A stretch of 64,000 nt of DNA from Chryseobacterium taeanense (GTDB taxonomy: Bacteria; Bacteroidota; Bacteroidia; Flavobacteriales; Weeksellaceae). The DNA lies in NCBI RefSeq assembly GCF_900099685.1, contig NZ_FNDW01000009.1, positions 97,653-161,652 on the forward strand. Direction: 5' to 3'. Numbering within the stretch: the first letter of the stretch is position 1; every line of letters starts with the position of its first letter. A model generated the notes under the pieces. The model ran no database searches. It was given only the letters and a program-made list of their open reading frames with translations, and was not told the DNA's origin. Both the position numbers and the translations under genes were made by a program. Below are positions 35,455 through 43,537 of this stretch, piece by piece.

Positions 35455-36480
35455 ATGTCATCCAATAAAAATGCCCTTATTCGCTATAAAACCCTTGATA
35501 AATGCCTTAAAAACAAATATCGGAAATATACACTGGAAGATTTAATCGACGAATGTTCCGAAGCTTTATTTGAATTTGAAGGCAAAGAGTCTTTCGTAAG
35601 CAAACGAACTGTACAACTTGATCTGCAGAATATGCGGAGCGAAAAGTTCGGATACGAGGCTCCGATTGAAGTGTACGACCGGAAATATTACCGTTACAGC
35701 GATCCGGACTACAGTATTCATAATATTTCCGTGAACGAAAGTGATCTGAAAGCGATGAACAATGCCATTCAGATTTTGAAACAGTTTAAGGATTTTTCAA
35801 TGTTTAAAGAAATGAACGGTGTGATTCAGAAGCTGGAAGATTCCATACATTCTACCCATCAAAAGTCGATTATCCATCTCGATAAGAATGAGCAGCTGAA
35901 AGGTCTTGAGCATATTGATATTCTTTATGAAAGTATCATCAACAAAAAAGTACTCCGTATTTTGTACAAAAGCTTCACGGCACGAGAAGCAAATATTTTT
36001 ACCGTTCATCCGCAGCTGTTAAAGGAATATAACAACCGTTGGTTTCTTATCTGTCTGTATAAAGGAAAAATGTATAATCTGGCTTTGGATCGGATGGAAC
36101 ATATAGAGCAGGAAGAAAATACAGAATATATTGATCAGAATTTGGAAGGAGATGAATATTTTAAAGATATTGTTGGTGTTACTGTTTCTAACACAAAATC
36201 AAGGTATGTGGTCTTTTCCGTAGACGCTTCTAACGCTCCTTATGTGCGTACAAAACCTTTGCATAAAAGTCAGGAAGTAGTTTCTGAAACAGCTGAAAGT
36301 ACGGTGTTCAGAATTTGTGTGCAGATCAATTATGAACTGGAAAGGCTTTTGTTAGGTTTCGGTGACTGTCTGATTGTGCATCAACCAAAAAGACTTCGGG
36401 AAAGGATGCGGGAGAAATTCCGGACAAGTTTTAAAAATTATCAGAATCTCGATGCTGAGGAAAATCAGAGATCACAATAA
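35455..36480 (+). CDS. WYL-domain transcriptional regulator
   Basis: A 341-residue regulator. The N-terminus (about 5-85) is a winged-HTH-like DNA-binding region (KYTLEDLIDECSEALFE, then SKRTVQLDLQNMR). The WYL domain follows (about 155-240, VLRILYKSF, HPQLLKEYNNRWFLICLY and LDRMEHI), with a WCX-like C-terminal extension to about 330. WYL proteins sense nucleic acids or nucleotides and often control RNA-repair or defence genes; rtcB is the likely local target. A GC-rich dispersed repeat ends about 15 bases before the ATG, so the natural promoter may have been displaced. Confidence 0.85.
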   Translation: MSSNKNALIRYKTLDKCLKNKYRKYTLEDLIDECSEALFEFEGKESFVSKRTVQLDLQNMRSEKFGYEAPIEVYDRKYYRYSDPDYSIHNISVNESDLKAMNNAIQILKQFKDFSMFKEMNGVIQKLEDSIHSTHQKSIIHLDKNEQLKGLEHIDILYESIINKKVLRILYKSFTAREANIFTVHPQLLKEYNNRWFLICLYKGKMYNLALDRMEHIEQEENTEYIDQNLEGDEYFKDIVGVTVSNTKSRYVVFSVDASNAPYVRTKPLHKSQEVVSETAESTVFRICVQINYELERLLLGFGDCLIVHQPKRLRERMREKFRTSFKNYQNLDAEENQRSQ

Positions 36481-36527
36481 TCTTTATGGCTTGGAAATTG
36501 TATTACCCAAAATACAAAAATAATAGT

Positions 36528-36656
36528 ATGAAATCGAGAATATTAAAAGCTGTGGTAGCAGTGGTAGCACCTTTGGTGATTGAATTTATTATTAAGAAAA
36601 TCGCTGAAAAGTTTGACGAAAAACCTGCGGAAGATAAAAAACAGCTTCCCTTATAA
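36528..36656 (+). CDS. Small amphipathic/hydrophobic protein, hypothetical
   Basis: A 42-codon gene, or 56 codons if the in-frame ATG at 36486 is used. It has a basic start (MKSRILK), one hydrophobic segment (residues 8-22, AVVAVVAPLVIEFII) and a charged tail (KKIAEKFDEKPAEDKKQLPL). It lies 5-47 bases after the WYL regulator stop and ends before a strong hairpin, so it is probably the last gene of that transcript. I recognise no family. The clean composition and the terminator directly after it are the arguments for a real gene. Confidence 0.5.
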   Translation: MKSRILKAVVAVVAPLVIEFIIKKIAEKFDEKPAEDKKQLPL

Positions 36657-36681
36657 AACTAAAAGTAGTTCGTATATTGTG

Positions 36682-36710
36682 AAAAGAGGCGTAAATAAAT
36701 CGCCTCTTTT
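36682..36710. terminator. Bidirectional terminator between convergent genes
   Basis: AAAAGAGGCG/CGCCTCTTTT stem with a 9-base loop, between the small ORF and the DUF1501 gene. Confidence 0.8.
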
Positions 36711-36714
36711 CTGT

Positions 36715-37899
36715 TTATATAAAATCATAAATGCCGTTTTTCCAGCCCAGTACTTTTGAAGAGTCGGCTTTCAGCCAGTTTTTTAGAATTGTCGCATAGA
36801 CTTTTCTGAAATCTTCCGTATAAATAAGATCTCCTTCATTTAGTTTTGTAAGATCGGGAAGCGGATTTAAAATTCCTTTTTTCTTTAATCCACCACCAAT
36901 GAAAAACATTTGATTGGCCGTACCATGATCGGTTCCGTTGCTGGCATTTTGGGCAACTCGGCGGCCGAATTCTGAAAACGTCATAAGTAAAATATCATCA
37001 AAAAGTCCATTGCTTTTCATATCTGCGACAAATGATTTCACCGCTTCATTGATGTCACTAAAAAGCTTTCGCTGCCTTTCATTTTGATTGACATGCGTGT
37101 CAAAACTTCCTATAGAAAGGTAATACACTCGGGTGTTAATGTCAGATTTGATGAGAGAAGCAACTGTTTTAAAGTCTTTTCCCAGCTGAGAATTCGGGTA
37201 TGACTCTGTACTTTTTTTTGCGTTGCTTTTTTCAAAAATATAATCGGCATTGTTGATGGTAGAACCTAACGTCTGGTATAAATATGAAACCGTTTCATCA
37301 TCATGATGATGGTCATATAAAGATTTGAAATACTTTTCCTGACTTGTCTGGTAAAGCCTTTTTGGATCTTTAAAGGCAAAAGCTTTATTTTTTTCACCTT
37401 TTAAAGCTAAACTTAGCATATCATCCACTTCCAGTGCCTGAGTGGGATGTTCGCAGCGGTAACATTCTTCATCCAGAAATCTTCCGAGCCAGCCTGTTTC
37501 CAGATACTCATCACTTTTGCTTGCAGAGTGCCAGATGTCCATACTTCTGAAATGGGATTTATCCGGATTAGGATATCCTACATTATTCATCACCGAAAGT
37601 TCACCATTGTCATAAAGTTCTTTAAAATAGGATAGAGCAGGATTAATTCCCGCTTCATCGTTCAGTTGTAAAGAATCTTTGATTGCAATGCTGTTTCTTT
37701 CCTTAAAATAAATGTCATTTCTGGTGGGAATTATCGTATTCAGCCCATCATTTCCACCTGTAAATTGCAGAACAATTAAAATCTTCTGATCCGGATTCAG
37801 TGCTTCATCAAGCGTCATGGCTTTGAGAAAGTTCGGCATTAGGAGTGAAGCGGTTGCCAGTGAACTTATTTTGAGGAATTCTCTTCTTTTGATTAACAT
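36715..37899 (-). CDS. DUF1501 protein with Tat-type signal
   Basis: A 394-residue DUF1501 member. The N-terminus carries a twin-arginine-like signal (KRREFLKISSLATASLLMP). Core motifs are LQFTGGNDGLNTIIP near 43 and FSEFGRRVAQNASNGTDHGTANQMF near 310, similar to alkaline-phosphatase-superfamily metal sites. Export to the periplasm in folded form is expected. It lies 46 bases downstream of the DUF1800 gene on the same strand; these two families are near-constant partners in bacteria. The molecular function of the pair is not established. Confidence 0.88.
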   Translation of the reverse strand: MLIKRREFLKISSLATASLLMPNFLKAMTLDEALNPDQKILIVLQFTGGNDGLNTIIPTRNDIYFKERNSIAIKDSLQLNDEAGINPALSYFKELYDNGELSVMNNVGYPNPDKSHFRSMDIWHSASKSDEYLETGWLGRFLDEECYRCEHPTQALEVDDMLSLALKGEKNKAFAFKDPKRLYQTSQEKYFKSLYDHHHDDETVSYLYQTLGSTINNADYIFEKSNAKKSTESYPNSQLGKDFKTVASLIKSDINTRVYYLSIGSFDTHVNQNERQRKLFSDINEAVKSFVADMKSNGLFDDILLMTFSEFGRRVAQNASNGTDHGTANQMFFIGGGLKKKGILNPLPDLTKLNEGDLIYTEDFRKVYATILKNWLKADSSKVLGWKNGIYDFI

Positions 37900-37945
37900 A
37901 CGATTAGGTATTGGGTTAAAGATTGCAGGTGATCGTTTTTAAAAA

Positions 37946-39331
37946 CTACATCAACTGATATTCAGGAGTAGACATTAAATTAATGACATTCATTTTTACA
38001 CTTTTGTCCGAAAAGCTTTTCACGGAATTCATATCCAAAGATGTTGCGCTTTGTATCAGATATTCTTCTATATTTTTTCCGTTAAAAACTGTTTCTACTT
38101 TTGCCCAGTCGATTGTAATATTGGGATTTTTGAAACTTTTAGTCAGCGTATTCGTGTTGTTTTTCAGTCCCATATCAAGGTCATCGTCGGCTTTTGGGCG
38201 ATAATCAAGCGGGCGTAGCCCGGACCATATCTGTGGAATCTGAAGTCTCAGCATCAATGTAGAGCTGTCGATCCAGGATTTTCCATTAGGCCAGCCGGCA
38301 ACATTCGGAGGATAGAGAAGCATTTGACCTAAAAGCTTTTGATACACAATAAGATTTTCGGGATTTTGAATATTCATGGGCAATGTCCGCATCATTCCGG
38401 CCATCAGTTCGATCGGTGATTTTATCCTATTCCCGATATTTTTTTTATCATAAAACCATGTGCTTGAGAAAATATCTTTCATCAGTTTTTTGATATCGTA
38501 GCCGGATTGATAAAAATCATCAGATAACTTATCGATAATAGCTTCGTTTACATTTTCATTCACAAAAAATTTATAAATTTTTGTGGTGATAAATCTTGAG
38601 GTTGCTTTTTGCTCAAGAATTATCTCTAAAACATCATTTCCTGTAAAGTTTCCTGTTTTACCGAGAAAAGTTTTACTTTCTTCATCATGGAATTTTTTTC
38701 TTTCGAGAAAATTTCCTTCTTTATCATAACCCCATCCTGTAAAAGCTCTGGCTCCTTCTCGGATATCTTTTTCGGTATAATTTCCTCTTCCCATTGTGAA
38801 TAATTCCATTACTTCACGTGCAAAATTTTCATTGGGATGGTCTTTCTTATTCTGTTGATTGTTGAGAAAATTCAGCATAGCAGGCGCTTTGCTTACTTCA
38901 AACAGTAAATCCCTGAAATTTCCTAAAGAGTTTTTACGAATCACATTCAGAATTTGTCTGTTGAATTTCGGATTTTGTACTCTTGAAGCAAAATGCCCAT
39001 GCCAGAAAAAAGCCATTTTTTCTCTTAATTGTTCATTGCCGGTGACCATTTTATAGAGAAAATTCAGGTTAAGCTCTTCATTTTGCTGTCGGTTGATCTT
39101 TTGTATTTCCTTTTTCTTCTCGGCCGGAGATTTGTCATTCATATAATCCAGAGTCTCCGTATCCGGAGTCTGGTAATCAATATAAGTGAAGTCTCCTTCT
39201 TTAAGCAGATCATTCAATAATGTTTTCGTGTCTTTATTCTTCAGATTTTCAAACTGGTTAATTCCGGCACCAAAACCAGCTCGCCAGAGAAGATGTTTAT
39301 TATTAATGAGTAATGAAGTGGGCATATTCAT
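37946..39331 (-). CDS. DUF1800 protein
   Basis: A 461-residue DUF1800 member. Family hallmarks are LLWRAGFG near residue 15, the MAFFWHGHFASRV segment near 105, FAREVMELFTMGRGNYTEKDIREGARAFTGW (about 170-200) and PPNVAGWPNGKSW near 345. It is the first gene of the DUF1800-DUF1501 operon. No signal peptide is obvious at the chosen start. Function unknown; the constant pairing suggests a joint exported complex. Confidence 0.88.
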   Translation of the reverse strand: MNMPTSLLINNKHLLWRAGFGAGINQFENLKNKDTKTLLNDLLKEGDFTYIDYQTPDTETLDYMNDKSPAEKKKEIQKINRQQNEELNLNFLYKMVTGNEQLREKMAFFWHGHFASRVQNPKFNRQILNVIRKNSLGNFRDLLFEVSKAPAMLNFLNNQQNKKDHPNENFAREVMELFTMGRGNYTEKDIREGARAFTGWGYDKEGNFLERKKFHDEESKTFLGKTGNFTGNDVLEIILEQKATSRFITTKIYKFFVNENVNEAIIDKLSDDFYQSGYDIKKLMKDIFSSTWFYDKKNIGNRIKSPIELMAGMMRTLPMNIQNPENLIVYQKLLGQMLLYPPNVAGWPNGKSWIDSSTLMLRLQIPQIWSGLRPLDYRPKADDDLDMGLKNNTNTLTKSFKNPNITIDWAKVETVFNGKNIEEYLIQSATSLDMNSVKSFSDKSVKMNVINLMSTPEYQLM

Positions 39332-39514
39332 ATTTTGTAGTTTGGATATTTACATAATAATAAAGTTAAAACTAACAACGGTTAAGAATTGTTAATATTA
39401 ATCTAAACTTATTATTTTTAATTAAACGCTTATTTAATTTGAGATGATTTTAATAAATTGAAAATCATTTATTTATAATTTTATAAGCAGCTAAGGTGAA
39501 ATTTAAGACATTGA

Positions 39515-39531
39515 TTGGCACGGTTTTTACA
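39515..39531 (+). promoter_or_regulatory. Sigma-54-like promoter of the outer-membrane barrel gene
   Basis: TTGGCACG, four bases, then TTACA. The GG-N10-(G)C spacing of sigma-54 promoters is exact and the -24 box is perfect; the -12 box has A where G is usual. It lies about 35 bases before the ATG at 39566. No clear TAnnTTTG box competes. Confidence 0.5.
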
Positions 39532-39565
39532 TCTTCCACTTCAGTAAAATTAAAAAATCAGAGTT

Positions 39566-40129
39566 ATGAAAATGTTAAAACAAGCAATTTTATTTGCCGG
39601 AATTTTTACTGCTGGAGCATTAAGTGCACAGAGCGCTCAAATGAATAATATGATTAAGGTAGGAGCAAATGTTGGTTTAGCAGTTCCTTCTGATAATACT
39701 TCTATGGCAGTAGGTGTGGATGTAGCTTATCAGAATTTGATCACTCCGGGGTTCGGATTAGGTATTGCAACAGGATATACGCATTATTTTGGAAAAGATA
39801 ACAACGGATACAGCAATAACGATGTAGGTGTTGTGCCGGTAGGTGCATTGATTAGAATTTATCCGAAGCAAACAGGTTTTTATTTCGGAACTGACTTAGG
39901 ATATGGTTTCTTAGTGGGTGATAATAAAGTAGCATCTAATGCTTCTCTTGACAGACCTGATGGCGGTTTTTATATCAAGCCGGAGATCGGATATCACAAC
40001 CAGGATTGGAATTTCTTCGTTCAGTATCAGAAAGTATTTGTAGGAAGCAAAGGAGATTTGCCAAATCAGGACTACAATGTGGGTAACCTTGGTGTAGGAT
40101 TCTCTTACAATATTCCTTTAGGAAAGTAG
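39566..40129 (+). CDS. Outer-membrane beta-barrel protein, porin family
   Basis: A 187-residue protein with a signal peptide (MKMLKQAILFAGIFTAGALSAQ) and then alternating polar/hydrophobic strands rich in Gly and aromatics (VGANVGLAVP, GFGLGIATGYTHYF, GFYFGTDLGYGFLVG, FFVQYQKVFVG, LGVGFSYNIPLGK), consistent with an eight-stranded barrel ending in the outer membrane. Ligand unknown. It has its own sigma-54-like promoter and a terminator directly after, so it is monocistronic and perhaps conditionally expressed. Confidence 0.8.
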   Translation: MKMLKQAILFAGIFTAGALSAQSAQMNNMIKVGANVGLAVPSDNTSMAVGVDVAYQNLITPGFGLGIATGYTHYFGKDNNGYSNNDVGVVPVGALIRIYPKQTGFYFGTDLGYGFLVGDNKVASNASLDRPDGGFYIKPEIGYHNQDWNFFVQYQKVFVGSKGDLPNQDYNVGNLGVGFSYNIPLGK

Positions 40130-40159
40130 TTAAATTTAAATATAAGCAATTATTAACCA

Positions 40160-40190
40160 AACCTTTTCGAATTTTTGAAAAGGTTTTTTA
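40160..40190 (+). terminator. Terminator after the outer-membrane barrel gene
   Basis: AACCTTTTC/GAAAAGGTT stem followed by Ts. Confidence 0.75.
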
Positions 40191-40220
40191 TTTCTAACGA
40201 AAATTTACGAAAACTATTAT

Positions 40221-40228
40221 TATATTTG
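40221..40228 (+). promoter_or_regulatory. TAnnTTTG box of the glucokinase gene
   Basis: TATATTTG, 15 bases before the ATG at 40244. It decides the start: the longer open frame from 40175 would begin upstream of the promoter. Confidence 0.6.
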
Positions 40229-40243
40229 ATAAAATTTGAGGTT

Positions 40244-41293
40244 ATGATTTTGAATCCGAAATTTCCACTTTATTTACCAGGAGTAAAAAACGCGGGTAAT
40301 GATAATGTTTCTATCATTGGCGCCAACCTTCGTGAAGATATTACAACTTTGGGCTATTTTGTTTCCGAAAACGAAGGCGTAGAAGTTAAAATACAACATA
40401 ATTATCCAACCAAAGACTATGCTTCTTTTACAGATATTTTAAGAAAGTTTATTCAGGATAATCAGTTGGATAATGTAAAAAGACTCGGGATGGCTGTTCC
40501 GGGACCTGTTCTTAATGGAAAAAGTAATCCTGCAAGACTTGGATGGAATCTTGATGTTGAAGATTTCAAAAGAGATTTTGATTTTGAAAGAGTCGATATG
40601 CTGAATGATCAGGAAGCATCAGCCTATGGAATGGGTATTTTGGAAGATAGTGATCTTGATGCAATCTACACCAGCGGACATCTTGAAAAAGGAAATGTAG
40701 CTATTCTGGCACCGGGAAATGGTCTTGGGGAAGCAGGATATTTTTTTGACGGAAAATATTTAAGACCTTTTGCAACAGAAGGAGGTCATTCAGAATTTTC
40801 TCCAAGAACTAATGTAGAAGTAGAATTTTATCAGTTCTTAAACAATATCTATGGAATTGTAAGCTGGGAAAATGTTTTATCTAAAGGAGGACTTTTCAAC
40901 ATTTACCGTTTCTTAAGAGACGTAAAAAGACATCCGGAACCGGAATGGCTTGCAGAAAGGCTTGCAGAAGGAAATTTTGTTCAGGAATTATTCAAAGCAG
41001 CTGTGGAAGACGATGTCTTGATCTGCAAAATCGCATTAGACACTTTCATTGAATTCCTCGCCAGAGAAGCTAATAACCTTACCTTAAAATTAAAGGCAAC
41101 AGGAGGCTTGCTTATTTCAGGAGATATTCCTCAGGCAATCAGAGAATATATTGATAAAGATAAATTCTATGAGAAATTTAAGATCAGCGATAAGATGGAG
41201 GAAATGCTCAGAAACATTCCGATTTATCTGAATAAAAATGAAAATACAGCTTTAAATGGCGCAGCCCTTTACACTGCTTATTATCAAGACTAA
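40244..41293 (+). CDS. glk: Glucokinase
   Basis: A 349-residue kinase of the bacterial Glk family (ASKHA fold). Visible are the N-terminal sugar-binding region with GMAVPGPVLNGK, the catalytic-base segment MLNDQEASAYGMG, the phosphate-binding LAPGNGLGEAGYFFDGK, the zinc-free ATEGGHSEFSPR segment typical of Glk, and the adenosine-site GGLLISGDIP. It should phosphorylate glucose to glucose 6-phosphate in the cytoplasm. It is monocistronic with its own promoter and terminator. A related hexose specificity cannot be excluded. Confidence 0.88.
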   Translation: MILNPKFPLYLPGVKNAGNDNVSIIGANLREDITTLGYFVSENEGVEVKIQHNYPTKDYASFTDILRKFIQDNQLDNVKRLGMAVPGPVLNGKSNPARLGWNLDVEDFKRDFDFERVDMLNDQEASAYGMGILEDSDLDAIYTSGHLEKGNVAILAPGNGLGEAGYFFDGKYLRPFATEGGHSEFSPRTNVEVEFYQFLNNIYGIVSWENVLSKGGLFNIYRFLRDVKRHPEPEWLAERLAEGNFVQELFKAAVEDDVLICKIALDTFIEFLAREANNLTLKLKATGGLLISGDIPQAIREYIDKDKFYEKFKISDKMEEMLRNIPIYLNKNENTALNGAALYTAYYQD

Positions 41294-41296
41294 CTG

Positions 41297-41324
41297 AAAC
41301 TCCGGATCTCCGGAGTTTTTTATT
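41297..41324 (+). terminator. Terminator of the glucokinase gene
   Basis: AAACTCCGG/CCGGAGTTT stem, 4-base loop, T run. Confidence 0.85.
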
Positions 41325-41376
41325 TTAAAATTGCATTAATTGATATACATCAACGAAATCTATCGTTTTGGTTGAC

Positions 41377-41384
41377 TACTTTTG
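41377..41384 (+). promoter_or_regulatory. TAnnTTTG box of the first YceI gene
   Basis: TACTTTTG, about 40 bases before the ATG at 41425. Confidence 0.55.
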
Positions 41385-41424
41385 CGCCAGTAAATAACAA
41401 ACAAGCAAATAATTTTTTATTCTA

Positions 41425-41991
41425 ATGAAAAAAATATTCTTAGTAGCCGTTTTAGCTAGTGGTTTAGCATTCGGACAAGCAAAAAAAGTAGTAAGCTCTG
41501 ATGTTCAGTGGTGGGGGTATAAGATCGCAAAATCTGAAGCAAGTTCTCACAATGGAACAGTAAAAGTAAAGTCGGGTAATATGGTAATGAAAGGAAACCA
41601 GTTGGTTGGTGGGTCTTTTGTTTTAGACATGACTTCTATCAATGCGACAGATCTTTCCGGCGAATATCAGCAAAAGCTTAACGGGCATCTTAAAAACGGA
41701 GATTTCTTCGAAGTTGAAAAGTATCCTACGGCAACTTTCAAGATCACCGGGGTGAAGAAAAACAATGATAAGGTGTACAATTCTTTGGTAACTGGTAATC
41801 TTACAGTAAAAGGAAAAACCAACGCAATTTCTTTCCCGGCAAAAATTACTTATGCCAACGGAACAGTAAACTTGATGTCGAACAAATTCGCTATCGACAG
41901 ACAAAAATTTGATGTTGCTTACAAATCTACCATGCAGGATGTTCTTGTGAAAGATGACATGGATTTGCTTGTAAAAGTAACGGCAAAATAA
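41425..41991 (+). CDS. YceI-family periplasmic lipid-binding protein (copy 1)
   Basis: A 188-residue YceI protein with a signal peptide (MKKIFLVAVLASGLAFGQ). The lipocalin-like barrel shows the family segments VQWWGYKIAKSEASSHNGTVKV, FVLDMTSI, FFEVEKYPTATFKITGV and the ending DDMDLLVKVTAK. YceI proteins bind polyisoprenoids or amphiphilic lipids in the periplasm. A paralogue follows after 78 bases with its own promoter, so this is a tandem duplication rather than a simple operon. Confidence 0.88.
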   Translation: MKKIFLVAVLASGLAFGQAKKVVSSDVQWWGYKIAKSEASSHNGTVKVKSGNMVMKGNQLVGGSFVLDMTSINATDLSGEYQQKLNGHLKNGDFFEVEKYPTATFKITGVKKNNDKVYNSLVTGNLTVKGKTNAISFPAKITYANGTVNLMSNKFAIDRQKFDVAYKSTMQDVLVKDDMDLLVKVTAK

Positions 41992-42012
41992 TTTAATCAA
42001 AAAAAGATTGTT

Positions 42013-42040
42013 AAAAGTGTAGAAGTTCTACACTTTTTTT
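42013..42040 (+). terminator. Terminator between the two YceI genes
   Basis: AAAAGTGTAGAA/TTCTACACTTTT, nearly loopless as written, followed by Ts. Confidence 0.8.
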
Positions 42041-42048
42041 TATTTTTG
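42041..42048 (+). promoter_or_regulatory. TAnnTTTG box of the second YceI gene
   Basis: TATTTTTG directly after the terminator, 21 bases before the ATG. Confidence 0.55.
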
Positions 42049-42069
42049 TTGAATTGTAAATAAAAAAGA

Positions 42070-42705
42070 ATGAAAAGATTACTATTGTTTGCTATGATGT
42101 GTGTTAGCATATCATTCGTTTTCGGTCAGAGGAAAGGAGATAAAGTGGTAAAAGTAACATCGTCTGAAATCAGATGGTGGGGATATAAAGTAGTGAAAAC
42201 GGTTCCTACAACACACTCCGGAACAGTAAAACTGAAAAGCGGAAAATTTACTTTTGATAAAACAGTTCTGGTAGACGGAGAATTCGTGATTGATATGAAG
42301 TCGATCATGGCAGGTGATGTATCAAGCCAGGATGAAGATATGGTAAAGCTTACCAACGATCTGAAAAGTACAAATTTCTTTGAGGTTAGAAAATTTCCGC
42401 TGGCAAAATTTCATTTAACGAAGATTATTCCTTTGGCAAACAGCGATTATAACTCTACGGTTTATGGAGATGTAACGATTAAAGGTGTAAGAAAAACAAT
42501 TACGTTCCCTGCAAATGTTTATATCACTCAGTTCACGGTTGTAATAGAATCGGCTAAATTCTCTTTAAACAGAAGAGATTTTAAAGTATTCTACCAGTCG
42601 TCGCTAAAAGATTATTTCATTAAAAACGAAATGGATATCCAGTTTAAGCTGTCTACTGAAAAATTAGACAATGAAAACAGAACTTCTGTTAAAAAAAGAA
42701 AATAA
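42070..42705 (+). CDS. YceI-family protein (copy 2, divergent)
   Basis: A 211-residue YceI protein with a signal peptide (MKRLLLFAMMCVSISFVFGQ). It keeps the same framework as copy 1 (IRWWGYKVVKTVPTTHSGTVKL, FFEVRKFPLAKFHLTKI, NEMDIQFKLSTEK) but has diverged in the barrel strands and gained a basic C-terminal tail (ENRTSVKKRK). It probably binds a different lipid from copy 1. Separate promoter and terminator suggest independent expression. Confidence 0.85.
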   Translation: MKRLLLFAMMCVSISFVFGQRKGDKVVKVTSSEIRWWGYKVVKTVPTTHSGTVKLKSGKFTFDKTVLVDGEFVIDMKSIMAGDVSSQDEDMVKLTNDLKSTNFFEVRKFPLAKFHLTKIIPLANSDYNSTVYGDVTIKGVRKTITFPANVYITQFTVVIESAKFSLNRRDFKVFYQSSLKDYFIKNEMDIQFKLSTEKLDNENRTSVKKRK

Positions 42706-42727
42706 GACATTAGTCTTTCAATAAACC

Positions 42728-42760
42728 AATGAGCGATTTCTTCGGAAGTTGCTCATTTTT
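42728..42760 (+). terminator. Terminator after the second YceI gene
   Basis: AATGAGC/GCTCATT stem with an inner TTC/GAA pairing and a T run. Confidence 0.75.
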
Positions 42761-42787
42761 TTATCTGCTTTTTTTTATTTTAGTAGT

Positions 42788-43429
42788 ATGAAAATATATG
42801 TAGTAAGCGGACTTGGTGCAGATTTTAAAGTGCTTGAAAAGATTAAATTTCCGGAGCATCATGAAGTTATTTTTTTGGATTGGTTGATTCCCGAGCAGAA
42901 TGAAGAATTCATGCATTACGTACAGAGAATGGCCGAAAAAATAGATGATTCAGAGCCGTTTTATCTGCTGGGTTATTCTTTTGGAGGAATAATGGTTCAG
43001 GAAATACACAAACTTAAACCTGCACAGAAAGTAGTGATTATGGGAAGTATAAAATCCGACAGAGAAAAATCCAGGTTAATAAAAACAGGCCAGATCACCA
43101 GAATTCCTAAGTTTCTTCCTGTGCGGTTTTTCAATGAAAAAACTACCAATATTTATTCCATGTTCAGAAAGTTTTTTGATCCTAAAAACCCCAAAGTCCT
43201 ACAATATTTTCAGGTAAGAGATCCTTATTACCTTAAATGGTCTATCGAAAAAATATCAGAATGGAAGTTCGATGAAAATCCTGATGTTATCCAGATTCTT
43301 GGGGATAAAGATATTGTTTTCCCGATCAAAAATTCCCGCCCTGATTTTATCATAAAAGGAGGTACTCATTTATTTCCCGCAACAAAATCAAAAGAAGTGT
43401 CCGGTATTTTGAAGGGGTTGTTTGAATAA
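42788..43429 (+). CDS. Alpha/beta hydrolase
   Basis: A 213-residue hydrolase from the ATG at 42788; a longer open frame from 42749 would start inside the preceding terminator. The nucleophile elbow is GYSFGG (Ser64), the probable acid is in GDKDIVFP near 178, and the histidine in GGTHLFPA near 195. The N-terminus has the usual beta strand KIYVVSGLGAD. It lacks a signal peptide, so it is cytoplasmic. Substrate unknown; an esterase-type reaction is inferred from the triad. Confidence 0.82.
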   Translation: MKIYVVSGLGADFKVLEKIKFPEHHEVIFLDWLIPEQNEEFMHYVQRMAEKIDDSEPFYLLGYSFGGIMVQEIHKLKPAQKVVIMGSIKSDREKSRLIKTGQITRIPKFLPVRFFNEKTTNIYSMFRKFFDPKNPKVLQYFQVRDPYYLKWSIEKISEWKFDENPDVIQILGDKDIVFPIKNSRPDFIIKGGTHLFPATKSKEVSGILKGLFE

Positions 43430-43508
43430 ATTGATATATAAATATTTATTTTGTGTTAAATTTAAAGGGGTTTGTTTGAGTTTTAATTGTGTTTTAAAAA
43501 TTAATACT

Positions 43509-43516
43509 TAATTTTG
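43509..43516 (+). promoter_or_regulatory. TAnnTTTG box of the ammonium transporter gene
   Basis: TAATTTTG, 21 bases before the ATG at 43538. Confidence 0.5.
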
Positions 43517-43537
43517 AGGGGGTAAATACATAAATTT

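Noticed and set aside
35222..35465. Overlapping minus-strand frames of 67-79 codons upstream of the WYL gene
   Set aside because: They consist of the GC-rich dispersed repeat and show no protein-like features.
40175..40243. Extended N-terminus of glucokinase
   Set aside because: It begins within the preceding terminator and spans the TATATTTG promoter box; the family start fits the ATG at 40244.
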